The notes under the pieces: model-generated
What the model saw: the letters and a program-made list of their open reading frames with translations, nothing else
What the model was told of the DNA's origin: nothing
Database searches by the model: none
Assembly: GCA_007844125.1 (NCBI GenBank)
Contig: CM017568.1
Location: 10,807,732-10,871,731, forward strand
Source: Sinonovacula constricta
Taxonomy: Eukaryota; Mollusca; Bivalvia; Cardiida; Solecurtidae
Direction of reading: 5' to 3'
DNA length: 64,000 bases
Translations under genes and position numbers: made by a program
Shown here: positions 23,758 through 36,043 of the stretch, piece by piece
Layout: the number at the start of each line of letters is the position of its first letter
Position numbering within the stretch: position 1 is the first letter of the stretch

Positions 23758-23825
23758 ATTCACACCTACATCCATACCCATTCTCAAATCGACTTTCACC
23801 ACCACTCCCAAATTTTCCATTGATA

Positions 23826-24181
23826 AATGTATATACGTATGTACGTATGTACGTATGTACGTATGTACGTACGTACGTATGTACGTACGTACGTATGTAC
23901 GTATGTACGTATGTACGTATGTATGTATGTACGTATGTATGTATGTACGTATGTATGTATGTACGTATGTATGTATGTATGTATGTATGTATGTATGTAT
24001 GTATGTATGTATGTATGTACGTATGTACGTATGTACGTATGTACGTATGTACGTATGTACGTATGTACGTATGTATGTATGTATGTATGTATGTATGTAT
24101 GTATGTATGTATGTATGTATGTATGTATGTATGTATGTATGTATGTATGTATGTATGTATGTATGTATGTATGTATGTATG
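23826..24181. repeat. (GTAT)n/(GTAC)n tetranucleotide array
   Basis: About 355 bases of ATGT repeats, with ACGT interspersed in two blocks (23836-23960 and 24019-24070) and pure ATGT elsewhere. Confidence 0.97.
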
Positions 24182-24235
24182 GTTATACATTTATCATTTT
24201 TTTGCTATTTTAAAGTAATAAAACATTGTGGTTAC

Positions 24236-24476
24236 TTACTTTTGCGATTACGTTTTATTGCCATCCGGGATGTCCGCTCTGACGTCGATATCTATTTTTT
24301 GCAGTGATCAGTTTCTGGCTTTCTTATAGATTTTGAAAGGATAGACATTTAAAGTGATATTTTGGCAATATGGATTGTCCTACGACAAAGAAAGAATTAA
24401 ACCGTATTAACTTTGACTAAAGTATGAGAATATGCCCACATTACTACAACAGTGGAAAATATTGTTACATGCAGAC
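24236..24476 (+). mobile_element. MITE family 1, middle and 3' part
   Basis: Family blocks CATCCGGGATGTCC, TCTGACGTCGATATC, TGACTAAAGTATGAG and CAGTGGAAAATATTGTTACA are in the expected order. The 5' terminus is lost beside the GTAT array, and the 3' end passes directly into an ACAG microsatellite. Confidence 0.7.
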
Positions 24477-24478
24477 AA

Positions 24479-24510
<32 letters not shown>

Positions 24511-24561
24511 AGACAGACAAAGAGACAGACAAAGAGACAGAGACATACAAAGAGACAGAGA
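24474..24561. repeat. (ACAG)n/(ACAGAG)n microsatellite
   Basis: Eight ACAG-type units followed by AGACAAAG units, beginning at the 3' end of the MITE copy. Confidence 0.9.
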
Positions 24562-25333
24562 GATTTGATGGCGGATAAAAGAAAAAAATAGAAAGAGAGA
24601 GAAATAAGAGCGAATAGCGAAGTAGAGTCCAGACATATTGTTTTAAATGTGGTAATATTTAAACAGATACCTATTAAATTATAAATTATTTTCAGAAGGG
24701 ATATTACGATTGAAGACAAAGAAAACGAAGAAGAAAAAGAGGAAACAGAACATGTCGTTGATGTTGAAGATGATGATGAGAAGCAGGTTCATAATGGTGA
24801 TGATGATGATGATGATGATGATGATGAGGATGAGGATGATGATGATGATGATGATGGTGATGGTGTTGGTGGTGGTGATGATGATGATAATGACAGCAAA
24901 AAGCAAGAATATTAAAAACAAACAAGAAGAAAAAAAAGGAAAGAAAAAAGGTAAGACAAATGGAAAACATGCTGATATAGAAATACACAGCATCGATCGT
25001 AACGGTAAAGAAAACTGAAGCAGTGCTAGAAGACAAAAATGGTTTTGTAAGAAGATCTGTATGCCATTAAACATAAGAGAGAATTTTCAAAATACTTATC
25101 CTCTTATTTTGTTTCTATGACAACATTTATGGTATCATTTATATTTTGTTTTGTTCCTAAAAATCCTGTTAATAACTAACAAACGGTGTTATTAAGATAA
25201 AGGATTTATACGCGGCACAGAGGATCTTTGATAGTCTTGTTGATATCACTTTCAAGACAAAATGTAGTGATATACCTCAAGTGCGGAAATTAACAATTCA
25301 AGGCTACGTATAAATGTACAGTAAACGTTGATT
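24562..25333. other. Gene-free stretch with a (GAT)n tract at 24797-24892
   Basis: Contains about 95 bases of GAT/GGT triplets (24797-24892) and purine-rich surroundings. The open frames across it (poly-Met or poly-His) are repeat artefacts. Confidence 0.6.
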
Positions 25334-25503
25334 TTTAAAGGCTGTAACTGGCTGTTTGAACCATTTGGACTATTTACTTTGACCATTTTAAACATTTATT
25401 TCCTGTCTAAGCCTCGCTGCACAGTTTAGAATTAAGGAAACCATTCATTCAATTTCAAGATCAGTGTTATCATCATCTGGGTAATCCGAATTGACGTCGA
25501 TCA
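25334..25503 (+). mobile_element. MITE family 1, truncated copy
   Basis: TTTAAAGGCTGTAACTGGCT start, then CCTCGCTGCACAGTTTAGAA and TGGGTAATCCGAATTGACGT. It stops abruptly at the GACGTCGAT block, where the next copy begins, consistent with insertion of one copy into another or with a truncation. Confidence 0.6.
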
Positions 25504-25506
25504 CAT

Positions 25507-26113
25507 TTTAAAGGTAGTATCCGACATTTTTGAGCTGAGTTTTATTTAAACAACCATGTATTTATTGTTACCAGAAAAAGATTCCTCAAAATGCTTTTTA
25601 ATGATATTCTAGATCCACGTGAAAAGCGCAGCCTAACACCCTACTTGCCAATACAAACATGTATTTCCTATCTGATCCACTCTGCCCAGTTCCAGTTAAT
25701 TACATTTAAATTAAGAAAACCACGTGACCAAGTACTTTTGAGACCACATTACATCATCATTTGGATTATCCACTCCGGCTTTAGGGTCTGTTTTAGCAGA
25801 AGTTTCCTTCATGCTTATTTATAGATTTGAAAAGAATGAACCTTTAGAGTTGGGTCAGACTTTATTTTATGGTCGGATATACCTCCTTTACGCAGGAATC
25901 CTCATTTTGTTTATTTATAGGTATGGAGACAACGAACATTTAGTGATGTCTTTTTTCTTTGTAAGGTTTTACAAACGAAATGAGCTAAAATTCGTTTGTT
26001 CTTAGAATAAAGTCCTTGTTTATGCAGGAAGTATTCCAAAATTCGACAAAACAACGTTAAGATGTAGTTACATGTAATGATATAGACAAACTGTCAAGTA
26101 ACTCCTTTAAAGG
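25507..26113 (+). mobile_element. MITE family 1, full-length copy
   Basis: Starts TTTAAAGGTAGTATCCGACA; internal blocks ATTCTAGATCCACGTGAA, AAACATGTATTTCCTATCTG, AAACCACGTGACC and TTTTGAGACCACATTACATC; ends CAAACTGTCAAGTAACTCCT followed by TTAA. About 600 bp, non-coding. Confidence 0.7.
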
Positions 26114-26131
26114 TGATTCTGGGAGAAAAAT

Positions 26132-26137
<6 letters not shown>

Positions 26138-26181
<44 letters not shown>
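26138..26181. repeat. (AT)n microsatellite
   Basis: About 22 AT units, 25 bases beyond the 3' end of a MITE family 1 copy. Confidence 0.95.
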
Positions 26182-26184
<3 letters not shown>

Positions 26185-26375
26185 TTTATTGGAAATATTC
26201 TGCTAAATTCGACTTGTAGTATCGTGAAAACCTGTCAAGTTAAAACAAAGGCAATTTTCAGTGGGTGAATCATATCTATATACATGTATGTATACACGTC
26301 ATTGAACGCAATTTTAATAATCAACTGATATTTGAATTGCATATCGTGGCCCCATCGCTTAGATAAATCGGCTAT

Positions 26376-26853
26376 TTAAAAGGTGATATCCCACGGTTAG
26401 GACAAACGTTTTGTTTTCTCGAGTAACAAAATTAGAACAAATAAAAATAATTGTTACTTGAAAATGTCTTGCCACATATCTGTGTGAACTACGAAAGATA
26501 TTACCTCTCGTCATTGCAAATGTATTTCATATCTGAGCCACGCTGCATAGATACATGTACCTACAACTAACGTTTTGGATCCGTTATATGAACTTCTTCA
26601 AGGTAATTCTTTCTGACGTCGATATTTATTTTCAGCGCAAATCACTATCGTGTTTTATAGGTTTAGAATGAATAACATTTAGAGAAGGGGTTGTTTTTTT
26701 CGATTTTCTTTGTCTGACAATGTAGGTAGTGATCTAAAACATCTTAACTTAGACTAAAGTATGAGTTTATGCAGAAATTATGCCCAAATTTCCCAAAGCA
26801 TTGGCCAGATATCGCTACATGTATTCGATATATGCAACCTTCGGATAACCTTT
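26376..26853 (+). mobile_element. MITE family 1, nearly full-length diverged copy
   Basis: Start TTTAAAAGGTGATATCCCAC; blocks ATCTGAGCCACGCTGCATAG, TTTCTGACGTCGATATTTAT, AGACTAAAGTATGAGTTTAT and GATATCGCTACATGTATTC; end AACCTTCGGATAACCTTTAG. The CACGTG block is lost here. Confidence 0.7.
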
Positions 26854-27964
26854 AGTGCGAAATTGTGAAGCTGAGTTTACAGGCAGCCTTTTCATCAAGT
26901 ATTCATCCATTAGAAAAAGAATGCAGCGTCATTTGAACCACTGAAAATTATTAGATACCACATCTGAGCAATGTTTAAAGTGCAGTTGTTTTGCGCAAAC
27001 CTGTTCATGAAAGATAAGTTCAAGATTCTGCAGTTGTTGTTTTAATTTTCTTTCATCTAAAATATACAAAACACATAACATTACAAGATTAATTATGAAT
27101 GTAGTGTATATAATAGTCAACACGTCAAGGCATTGTACTATGGACTATTTTTATAAAGATACATGTCTGTGTGCGTAGTAATTCGATCTTAATTAGAATT
27201 GTGTGTTTCAAGGTCGCACGTAGTGGCTTCTAGTGTGAAGAAAGTGGGGAAGTGTCGGTATCAAGATATGTAGATTTTAAGTAAAATGTTATGTTACATA
27301 CATTTAAATTTTTAAACAAGAATTGTAATTTATCATGACAGACTTGTTTATTTCGAACCGAGAAGCAACCCTAACACAAGCGCCAATTTTCTGGTTACGA
27401 CCATGTAACATTTTATCAAAGCTATTTATTAATTCAGGCAATAAATCACTCGCTTTATATGAAGATGTATTTTCTAACACCATGTCTTCAAGCAAAATGT
27501 CGCGATAGGGAAAAAAAAAAAAAAAATGAAGCCAGTTTGAGATATCGCAACAGGTGCATGGATAAAGAAGGACAATTCGAATTAACATAAAACAATAGGA
27601 AAACCAGTGATAATTTGGTCATAAATTGTCTCTCTGATGTATGTCATAAAATCACGTGAATAAACAAACAGCAGTAGCCATGACGTAGCGAACTACAAAG
27701 ATAAATGTTCTTGTTTGTCAATTTAATGTAGAAGCCATTCTTTATCTAACGAAACCTGAAAAGTAGGGTGGTAAACGACGAAGACAAAAAAATACAGTTT
27801 TGTACATATACCTCCACCAGTAGACCCAAGGTGTGATTGTCTGGAAGACGGAATAATCAATTCGGATGTGTAAGTTTTATACCAAATAAGCGGGGCTTCA
27901 GAAAAATTACTAAATCGATCGAGCAATTTTGCATATTTTATGGTGAAATTGGAGTACAAATTAC

Positions 27965-28032
<68 letters not shown>

Positions 28033-28959
28033 TACACCTTAGTCCTTAAAGTAAGATTTTTGTTGCAGATTTAATATTTTTTATTCTTTAGACACAATGT
28101 GTATACAAACTGTGTATTCTGCACCTATACAAGCACCTACGTGCCTGGTGTCACTGTAAGGTCACGGCATTGGTTTAAACAAAATACTTTATGCACACAA
28201 TGTAATGGACGACTGTCGCCATATCAAGTCAGTAATGCGGACTTGCACAGTTGGGACCACATCGCAATGAATTATGGGTAGTGTTATCATGCAGATAAAT
28301 GACATCTAAAACTTGTTACCGCATCGTATTTTTCAAAAGAAAGTTAACGGAAAATTAAAATCATAGAAAAGTTGGTAAAATGGGAGATAAAGGAACAGTT
28401 AAAAAGGTTGTTAAAAGGTAACAACTATTTACAATGACAGATAATAGAACGGGAGGTAAACTATAGAAAGGCAGAAAACGATACTTTACAGGATGCCCCT
28501 TCTGAAACAGTTGAGATACTGTACAGCCAATTGTTGATTTGAGCCCATTTTCTTTGATTCAAAGTTTACAAAAACGACATAGGTCTTAAAAGGAAAGCAC
28601 TTATTAACATCGAATAACTACACAGATATACATGGATCTTTAAAAATAGTCCATACTACAACTCATTTATATATTAACTTTTACAAATATTACAAATTTT
28701 ATATTGAAAATGTGTTTTTAAATATTATATTCATTGTGTCTTGTAATGTAAAGTGTTCTGAGTAGTTTACTCGTAAGGAAGTTGAAAAATTTGCTAAATC
28801 TTGAACTTCTAATTCACTAACAATTTCTTTGTTTCATAAGTGTAAAAAACAATATTTTAAATAATGTTCAAAAGTGGTATTATATAACTTACTGATGTAA
28901 CAAAACTGTATATTTTATTGTATTTTTATATAATGAAACTTAATGTGAAGACTTACTTT
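26854..28959. other. Gene-free stretch with poly-A and (AAT)n tracts
   Basis: AT-rich. Contains A15 at 27512-27526 and (AAT)n at 27963-28030. No supported exon. Confidence 0.45.
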
Positions 28960-29491
28960 AATCGGAAATCCTCGGGTAATTCCGTCCTCGGGACATTCAT
29001 CCCTCGGATGTATCTGGTGCAATGATACATACAGAAATGACGATCGTTTTGTTCGCAGGAAGTCGGAAGAAGAAAATGCCTAAAATGCAGTTCTCACAAA
29101 ACATAAACAATGGCATCGTTTGACAGCTGCGCTGGGTAAATTAAAATTGGATTATTTAAATTTAAAGCCACAACAAATTGATCTAAAGGCATTTACTGAG
29201 GGGAGTGATACGCTGGCCGTAGGATTTGGAAAAAAGTTTGATATACATGTATCAGGTACTACCCTATATGTTGGCTCTACGTGTGCGTTTCTGTTGCGCA
29301 ATATATCACTGTGTTGTTATTTCATTATTTCGAAAAACAATGCTCTCCGCTGCAGTGAGCTGTCATCCGAGCTGCCATCTTTGTTTTGACGTCTGTCACA
29401 AAAGTAGTCCCATTTTGGGAAATGGCCGTGGTGATCCGACTACCTACGTACATCCAAGATGATTCGTGGATTATCCGAGGTGTTTCGATTG
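28960..29491 (+). mobile_element. MITE family 2, copy A
   Basis: Terminal inverted repeats: start AATCGGAAATCCTCGGGTAA, end TTATCCGAGGTGTTTCGATT. Internal blocks TCCTCGGGACATTCATCCCT, GATCGTTTTGTTCGC, TGACAGCTGCGCTGGGTAAA and GAGCTGCCATCTTTGTTTTG recur in the copy at 59766-60139. This copy is longer because of about 130 extra internal bases (about 29205-29340). Its short open frames have no recognisable protein. Confidence 0.75.
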
Positions 29492-31957
29492 AATGGAATT
29501 TCTTATACCTGTATACCTGAACCTAGATATGATTCACCCATTGGAAATGATGTCTTAAGTTTAACTTGACTCGATTTTAAGACACCACAAGAGCAACTTT
29601 TGGCAGGACGTTTCCAAGTAATACAAATATTTTAGTTTATGTTGTTGATGTCTTCATTCACAAAGTGTCAGAATCCATCTTTGAAGAGCTTATCAGGTGA
29701 CCCCAGGTCGGCAAATATAGTAACGGTTCAATGGTTAGCGAATTTGGCATTTTTTCACCCGAATTATTTGTAGACAGATGGCTCGACTTTTGATTCTAGA
29801 ATAAGCCAGGTATGCTAAAAACGATTCCGGTTTAACTTTTGGATTACTCTTATCTTTTCGGCGTACATACATGCCTTATGATACAGGTACGCAGGTGCAC
29901 CGTCATTCCGAACCCTAGATCGACCAAATGGTAAATAATTTTCAAAAATGGACGCCGTATTCTTAATCTGCACCCAAAAATAACCCCGTGGGATATATGT
30001 ATAGTTTTTAATTTTATAATTAATGTTTGAAGCAAAGTTGTTTCGACTCCAAATCGGCCAAAATCGTAAGGGTTTAGTCCATCGAGTATTGCTCGAAGAG
30101 ATACGACTTTGTACGAAGAAAACATAATAAAACAATACATATAGTCTACTTTTTGTCCTAATGCACGCTATACGCTATGTTTTAATGTGTATAATACTAT
30201 AGATAATAATCATGAGTAAATATATTTAATATTTATTTACTATTTTAATAATCTTCGCGTTTTCTCGGTAAAATTCGACTGGATCCGAAACGAAAATTCG
30301 ATCAAAATCTTTTTCAAAAAGGTCACTTGTAAAATATGTGCGCGCATGCGGGCCGGGAACCATTTTGCGCCAAATGTTTATCTGGTGAACTGTTAAAAGA
30401 AGTTATTTAATTTTTGAACTGTCAATTTAAATTTAGTTTGTAGTGCATGATTGTGTCCGAAAGAATTTTAAATTTATCTTTGAGTGAATTTATGGCATTT
30501 ATTTTGCGTTAATTCTGAACAACTACCAGACAAAAATGTTTCCAATTTGTAAAATCAAAAGATATGTGCTGTTCATGGAAAAATAAACTTTATTTTAAAA
30601 GCGTTGTAGAATTCAAAAGGCTATTGTAATTAGTGTTTTGCGTTCAGTGCGGAAAACGGAGGATGGTAAGATGATACAAGTCAGTACAAAGACTTTATCA
30701 GAATCCTTCTTTATTGTCTTAGATGTCATTACATGTGTTGTTTTTAATTTCTCATCGAGTCTTTATCTAAGAACGTCATGCTGGTAGTTATGGCGGATTT
30801 TGTTTTCACCACATATAGATGATGAATTAACAGCTTAGTTAATTATGGCCTCGATGAAAGTAAGCAGAACACACACTGTCAGATTGGCACCGCTCTGGAA
30901 TGCACTTTTTATGGGGACGATATGGCATAAGTCAATAACACGATGTCGCAGTTATTTTGTCAGACCTTATTCAGAAAAAAGGGCCCCGAGTGTTCCGTTT
31001 TTGTAACAGTGAAGCTGGCAACAATAAAGTGTAGCTTACAATTAATAGAATCAGAGGGATTTAATAGGAATTCGCTGCCTTTGGGCGAGGTCTTTTAACA
31101 AAAGAAACCGAGTATGCCGACGTTAACAACACAGCTTGGAATTACAGATGTAGCAGACAACAAGGAAGGAAGCAAAATAGCAGACAGTCTAGTTCCCATC
31201 AGAGTTACGGTTCGTTATTATAAAATATTTATGTAATGAATCCACAGTTTAAACAGATTCTACAAGACAGCCATATTCTTGTTTACAGCGCGTGCTCTCT
31301 GTGGCGCCATGAATGTCACACATCCGCGCTCTGTCTTGTAATAAACTTAAACAGACACCGCACAACCAGTACATCCTTATACACTGTTGTGTTATTCTTG
31401 TAGTAAAACAACACAACAAAGGACACAAATCACTGTTGTTGCTATATCTCCTGCCACTGCTAATCCATTGTAGGACCTCAGCTGTCCTCATGCAATGACA
31501 TTTCTTCATCAAAATCCGAATAACTGTTTTTAAGTGCAAGTATAACGACAGATCTAGTTTAGTAAATGATACACCTGTATTTATTTTCCATGATACCCCT
31601 CACATGTTTATACTAAACGGAACTTAGACAGCTACTGATAACAAAGAATACAAAATATGTAAAATAAATTTATTAATTTAAACCGTTGTAGTCACGTAAT
31701 ACATATAACATTTTGTCACTTTTATTTCAAATCCAGAAAGTCAGACCCATGAAGCATAGCTATACAAATATATACCGGACACAGTGTACACGTGGTCAAA
31801 AGCAAAAACAATTTAATGACAACCAGTATTACTCTAAGGTTGTAAGGTAGTCTAATAGACAGCCTGCTACAGAGCGGAGGTAAATCAGGTAGTTCATGTA
31901 GAGCTATCCTGTGATGGCTGATTTCATTTTTCAAATAAGCATCATATTTCAAAGAGA
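29492..31957. other. Gene-free stretch, few repeats
   Basis: The least repetitive stretch of the 18-38 kb interval. Overlapping minus-strand frames of about 100 codons at 29815-30140 match nothing I know. 30800-31130 is less AT-rich and repeat-free, a possible regulatory or unrecognised exonic segment. Confidence 0.3.
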
Positions 31958-32032
31958 AAAACTGTGGTCTAGTGGCTAGTGTGTCGGACTGAAAATCGGA
32001 AGAATGTGAGTCTGATCCTGGTGTTAGCATGA
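31958..32032 (+). repeat. tRNA-like SINE head
   Basis: TGGTCTAGTGGCTAGTGTGT followed by GGACTGAAAATCGGAAG and GAGTCTGATCCTGG. A-box and B-box spacing is tRNA-like, but both boxes are degenerate. Confidence 0.4.
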
Positions 32033-32319
32033 CATTTTTATCAATTGATCTTGGTTATCTAAGATAGATAGATAGATTAATAGATTTATAGTGTACATCT
32101 GTAGGGTTCGAATAATATTTTTAGTATACAGCTCGACAAGTACCTCTGTTTGCTCTGAACCTAAATTATATAAAATAACAATTGTGCCTAAACCTTGCAA
32201 GAAATACCAAGATAACAAATAGTACTTTTAAATGATGGCGATGAGAGATAAATCGAGATAGTTTCAATTTAAACATCCACAACAACTTGTTTGGATTACC
32301 TACCTTGTTGGAAAGGAAA
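32033..32319. other. Gene-free spacer
   Basis: AT-rich with a short GATA run at 32066-32077. Nothing else. Confidence 0.4.
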
Positions 32320-32634
32320 TTGTTTATTGTTTATTGGGTTTATCGTCCCACCAACAGTACTACAGTTATCTGGAGACGGTGTCCACTTGAAGCAGATATA
32401 GTGCTGCCTTCACTGTGTATAGCATGCTGTGAATACCTGATATGGTGCCACACCCAGTCACACTGTCCTGACACCTGGTCAACTAATGGAACTACCATTA
32501 TATTTGCTTGAGCGTTAGCAAGGGAGCTAACTACTGCCATTTTAACGACTTTGGTAGGTCGTGGCCAGGGATCGAACACGGGGCCTCCCGTACATGGAAG
32601 CGACGCTCTACCGATTGCGCTACCAGGTCTCAAT
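32320..32634 (-). repeat. SINE-A, essentially complete tRNA-derived copy
   Basis: Reading on the minus strand: head CCTGGTAGCGCAATCGGTAG (A box), GTGTTCGATCCCTGG (B box), body AGTTAGCTCCCTTGCTAACG and AGGTGTCAGGACAGTGTGAC, tail TGGTGGGACGATAAACCCAA with CAATAAACAA. About 315 bp. This copy defines the family for the fragments at 1488, 51057 and 61886. Confidence 0.85.
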
Positions 32635-33534
32635 CGGATATAAACAACTACATAGCACGTAAATGTATTATCTCGTCATGTTACTAAAATTCGACATTCT
32701 CCTAAATTCGGCGATAGTGTGTTTTCAAACTCTAACTCAATATTTCCCTGTTTAAAGATATTTTCTGTTAAAAAATAAAAAGTTAGAGGTTGTTACTGAA
32801 GTAGTAAATCATTATAGGTTCATTCAAGACAGTGCTTAGAAAGAGAAGAATCAGTTCAAGGAAGACCAAATGTTGCAGATGTTTATCATCTTAGATCTAG
32901 TGATGTGATTGATAAATCCACGAAATGTGTGAAAACTAAACTCTGTGATTATTCAAAGGAAAGTGTATACAGAAAAATGCCAACCAGAAACATTATATCT
33001 CCAATCTTTTATCCAGGTCAAAACTTTTACAAAGTCATATATTTTGCATTCTTCTGTGTACTTTCTGATTATGTGTCTATAATTATATCATTGATTTATT
33101 GCAATATGCTGGAGTTTGACAACTGCAGTATTATTTTGTATTATTATACATATACTTTTGATGTGGTGGTTTATATTCATTTTTATTATAGTGATGAAAC
33201 TGTATACTTGCACTCTTTAGTTTAATTTACCTTAATTTTAATTACATTTAAATTGTTGTTTACAGACAAATAAAATAACTGTATACAGTGCAGATTAATT
33301 TCCAATCTACAACATGGGCTCATCATGCTTTCTTTTCCTTTTAAATTTATAATGAAATTTTATTTTATATATTGCTTCAATCATGTTCATGCTAAGTCAC
33401 TATAGTCCTTTTAATCAAAATTTAACATTCAAATTTGCGTGTGTATTCTTTAAAGAGTTTACACGATCGCTCCAATTTATTTCCACATGGCTTTTTGTAT
33501 TCCCTCTTGAATGTTTATTTAAAGCATACATATA
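32635..33534. other. Gene-free AT-rich stretch
   Basis: No recognised exon. A plus-strand frame at 32905-33225 is Tyr/Ile-rich and without motifs, typical of AT-rich noise. Confidence 0.4.
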
Positions 33535-33855
33535 TCGGCCAGATATCCACCCGACCTTGACATCGGTCCTATGTCAGTCCAATATCGGCTCAATATTGAA
33601 AACAGATATTGGACCAATATGAAATATACATTGCAAAACCGGTGGCGGCCCGATATTAAAATCCTTTTTTGGTCCGATATACAAAAAACATATTGGTCTG
33701 ATATTGGACCGATTTACAAAAACCGTATTGGTCTGATATTGGCCCGATATGCAAAAACCATATTGGTCTGATATTGGCCCGGTATACACAAATCCTGTTG
33801 GTCTGATATTGGACCGATATACTCAAACCATATTGGTCTGATATTGGCCCGGTTA
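33535..33855. repeat. 35-bp minisatellite, about 8 copies
   Basis: Unit built on GATATTGGCCCGATATACAA then AAACCATATTGGTCT. The unit contains near-palindromic GATATTGG...CCGATAT. Copies on the left are poor and improve to the right. Confidence 0.9.
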
Positions 33856-33887
33856 GGATACTTGTCCATTCTAAATCGGGAAGTATT

Positions 33888-34530
33888 ATATGTTAATAAA
33901 TAAGTGACTTGATATAGGCCCTGTTATTTGTCCGAGGGCAGTCGTATTGGCCGAAGGCCGAGGGCCTATACGACTGTCCCGAGGACAAATAACAGGGCCT
34001 ATATCAAATCACTTATTTATTGACTATTTTATTAAATAACTATTTATAATCTAATTAAGTTTCATTTTAAATGTTTTAAAACAAGAGGATAAATTTATTT
34101 GTTTACGATGTACTTCTGTAACAGCGTTTATCGTCTGAGTGCTATCGTCTGCTGTCGTTTTTTGTGTGCATGTAAATTTCACTGTCATGAAAATCCCAAA
34201 TCGGTGGCTATCGGCACGTAAGGTTGAAGGTTACATACCACCATATTGTTAAAAATTATTTCATGTTGTCAAATGGTCTCGAACTGGTTTAAGGTTTGAA
34301 GATTTCCAGCAAAAGTATCTTCAATCGACAAAAGTACAAGATATGACTTTTAGCCCTGCTCTAGCAGACAATCAAATTGCCCAAAATGCGGGCTTTATAT
34401 CTATACGACTTTTCGGCCCCGGGCCGGAAAGTGATATAGATATTGGCCCGCTTATTTGAAATGTCACTGCATTATTATGCCAGGCAGCAAACAATTTACA
34501 GGGCTAATAATACATAGTTATTTAATAATA
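33888..34530. mobile_element. Foldback element with two GC-rich hairpins
   Basis: Arms at 33892-33952 and 33958-34024 are inverted copies of about 58 bp (TTGATATAGGCCCTGTTATT in both) separated by a few bases. A second imperfect hairpin at 34385-34452 pairs ATCTATACGACTTTTCGGCC with CCGGAAAGTGATATAGATAT. Between and outside are AT-rich inverted segments: TATTAAATAACTATTTAT at 34031-34048 and its complement near 34512-34528. It looks like a non-autonomous foldback transposon; target-site duplication not established. Confidence 0.65.
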
Positions 34531-35458
34531 CAGTAAACTAATTAAATTCAATTGAACATGTATCAAATAAAGATACAAATCTGTTACAGGTTAGGCAGTT
34601 TAATCATGTAACAATGGCAGTAAAACAGGCAATCAAAACTAAAGGAATCAAAGTCGATCTCATTCTTATTCAATGACTGCGAAAGTTTTATGAACATATA
34701 CAAAACACACTTGGTACAATTAAAATAAATACATTAAATATACACAAACAAACAAATAAATAACTGAAACATATAAATATACAAAAAACAAAACTTATTA
34801 TTTCGTACAATTTATTCAGACATACGAAAACAGTTTTGTACCGGCACGTGAAGGAATTAAAATTCACATCAAATTTGATGTGATTGGCACACCTTCACCA
34901 GCATGCAGCGGCAATCATGGCAAAACATATCACAAGTTGAATAGTTCTTAACTAGTCAACGCTAATCAAAATATCACAGACAGTAAGACACACAGAAAAG
35001 CCTGCAACTGGAAAAGATCAATATCACAAGATACCAGTTCTACCTTATATTTCCTCATATCGAAATGAAAGAAATGTTTAGTTATCTCCCTTGTGGAATG
35101 GTATCCTTTATATAAGAAAAATAATACATTTTATTTTAGTGTGCTTTTCTAAGCGCTCAAGCTAATTAGTTAATTCTTATATCAATCAATAAAAATCTAT
35201 TTTATGCGCATGCTTCAGTCTTAAATGCTGTTGTTTTGTTTTTGTTTTTAATTTAAAACGTTGAAAAAGTTTATACAAAACTTTATACAAATAACGACTC
35301 ACAAGGGAGGTAAGAATGTAGTTTCTCAATAGTAAGAGTAAATTCCCTTTATACATGACAAGAGGGAATACAGCATCACTGTGTTTGACTACAGTCAAAA
35401 CGCGCACTTATCATTTTGACTGGTTACGTTTCTATTCCATAGCAACCATTTTCGTTTC
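34531..35458. other. Gene-free stretch with a 20-bp perfect palindrome
   Basis: AT-rich. TCACATCAAATTTGATGTGA at 34864-34883 is a perfect palindrome. No exon seen. Confidence 0.4.
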
Positions 35459-35589
35459 CAAGGTGCTATCCTCCAGTTCGGACTCAATTTTATTCTCTAA
35501 AACATCCAAATAAAGGATTTATTCTTACATGAAAAGATCCATCAAATTGCTGCTTAATGATCTAAGTGAAATGTGAAACAAATACATTT

Positions 35590-35762
35590 GTCATTACAAA
35601 CATGTCATTACAAACATGTCATTACAAACATGTCATTACAAATATGTCATTACAAACATGTCATTACAAACATGTCATTACAAACATGTCATTACAAACA
35701 TGTCATTACAAACATGTCATAACAAATATGTCATTACAAACATGTCATTACAAACATGTATT
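35590..35762. repeat. 14-bp tandem array inside the MITE
   Basis: About 12 copies of ATTACAAACATGTC. A single counterpart (CATTGCAAAGAAG or CAAACATGTATTTCC type) is present in the other family members, so the array grew from the element's own sequence. Confidence 0.95.
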
Positions 35763-36043
35763 TTCTATCCAAGCCACGATGAACAGTTAGCTATATTTAA
35801 ATTAAAAAAAAGAAAACTATGTGATAACTTACTTAGGAGATCACGTTATATCGTTATTTGCGTATTTCGCTCCGACGTCGGTATATAATTTTAACAGTCC
35901 ACTATCATACCTTTTATAGACTGGGATACAATGAACATTAGAGTTTCGCGATTAGTGCTTCTAACAATGTAGCTAGTGTTCACATTTGTCTTTACCTAGA
36001 CTAAAGTATGAGTTTATGTTAAATTATGTCCAAATTCCCCAGA

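Noticed and set aside
22909..23820. 303-codon minus-strand frame rich in CESVSESRCNSGCKS
   Set aside because: Product of the 48-bp G-poor satellite. A second frame is equally open, and there is no domain.
29815..30140. Two overlapping minus-strand frames of about 100 codons
   Set aside because: No recognisable domain, no splice support, two frames open in the same AT-rich DNA. Left as unassigned sequence.
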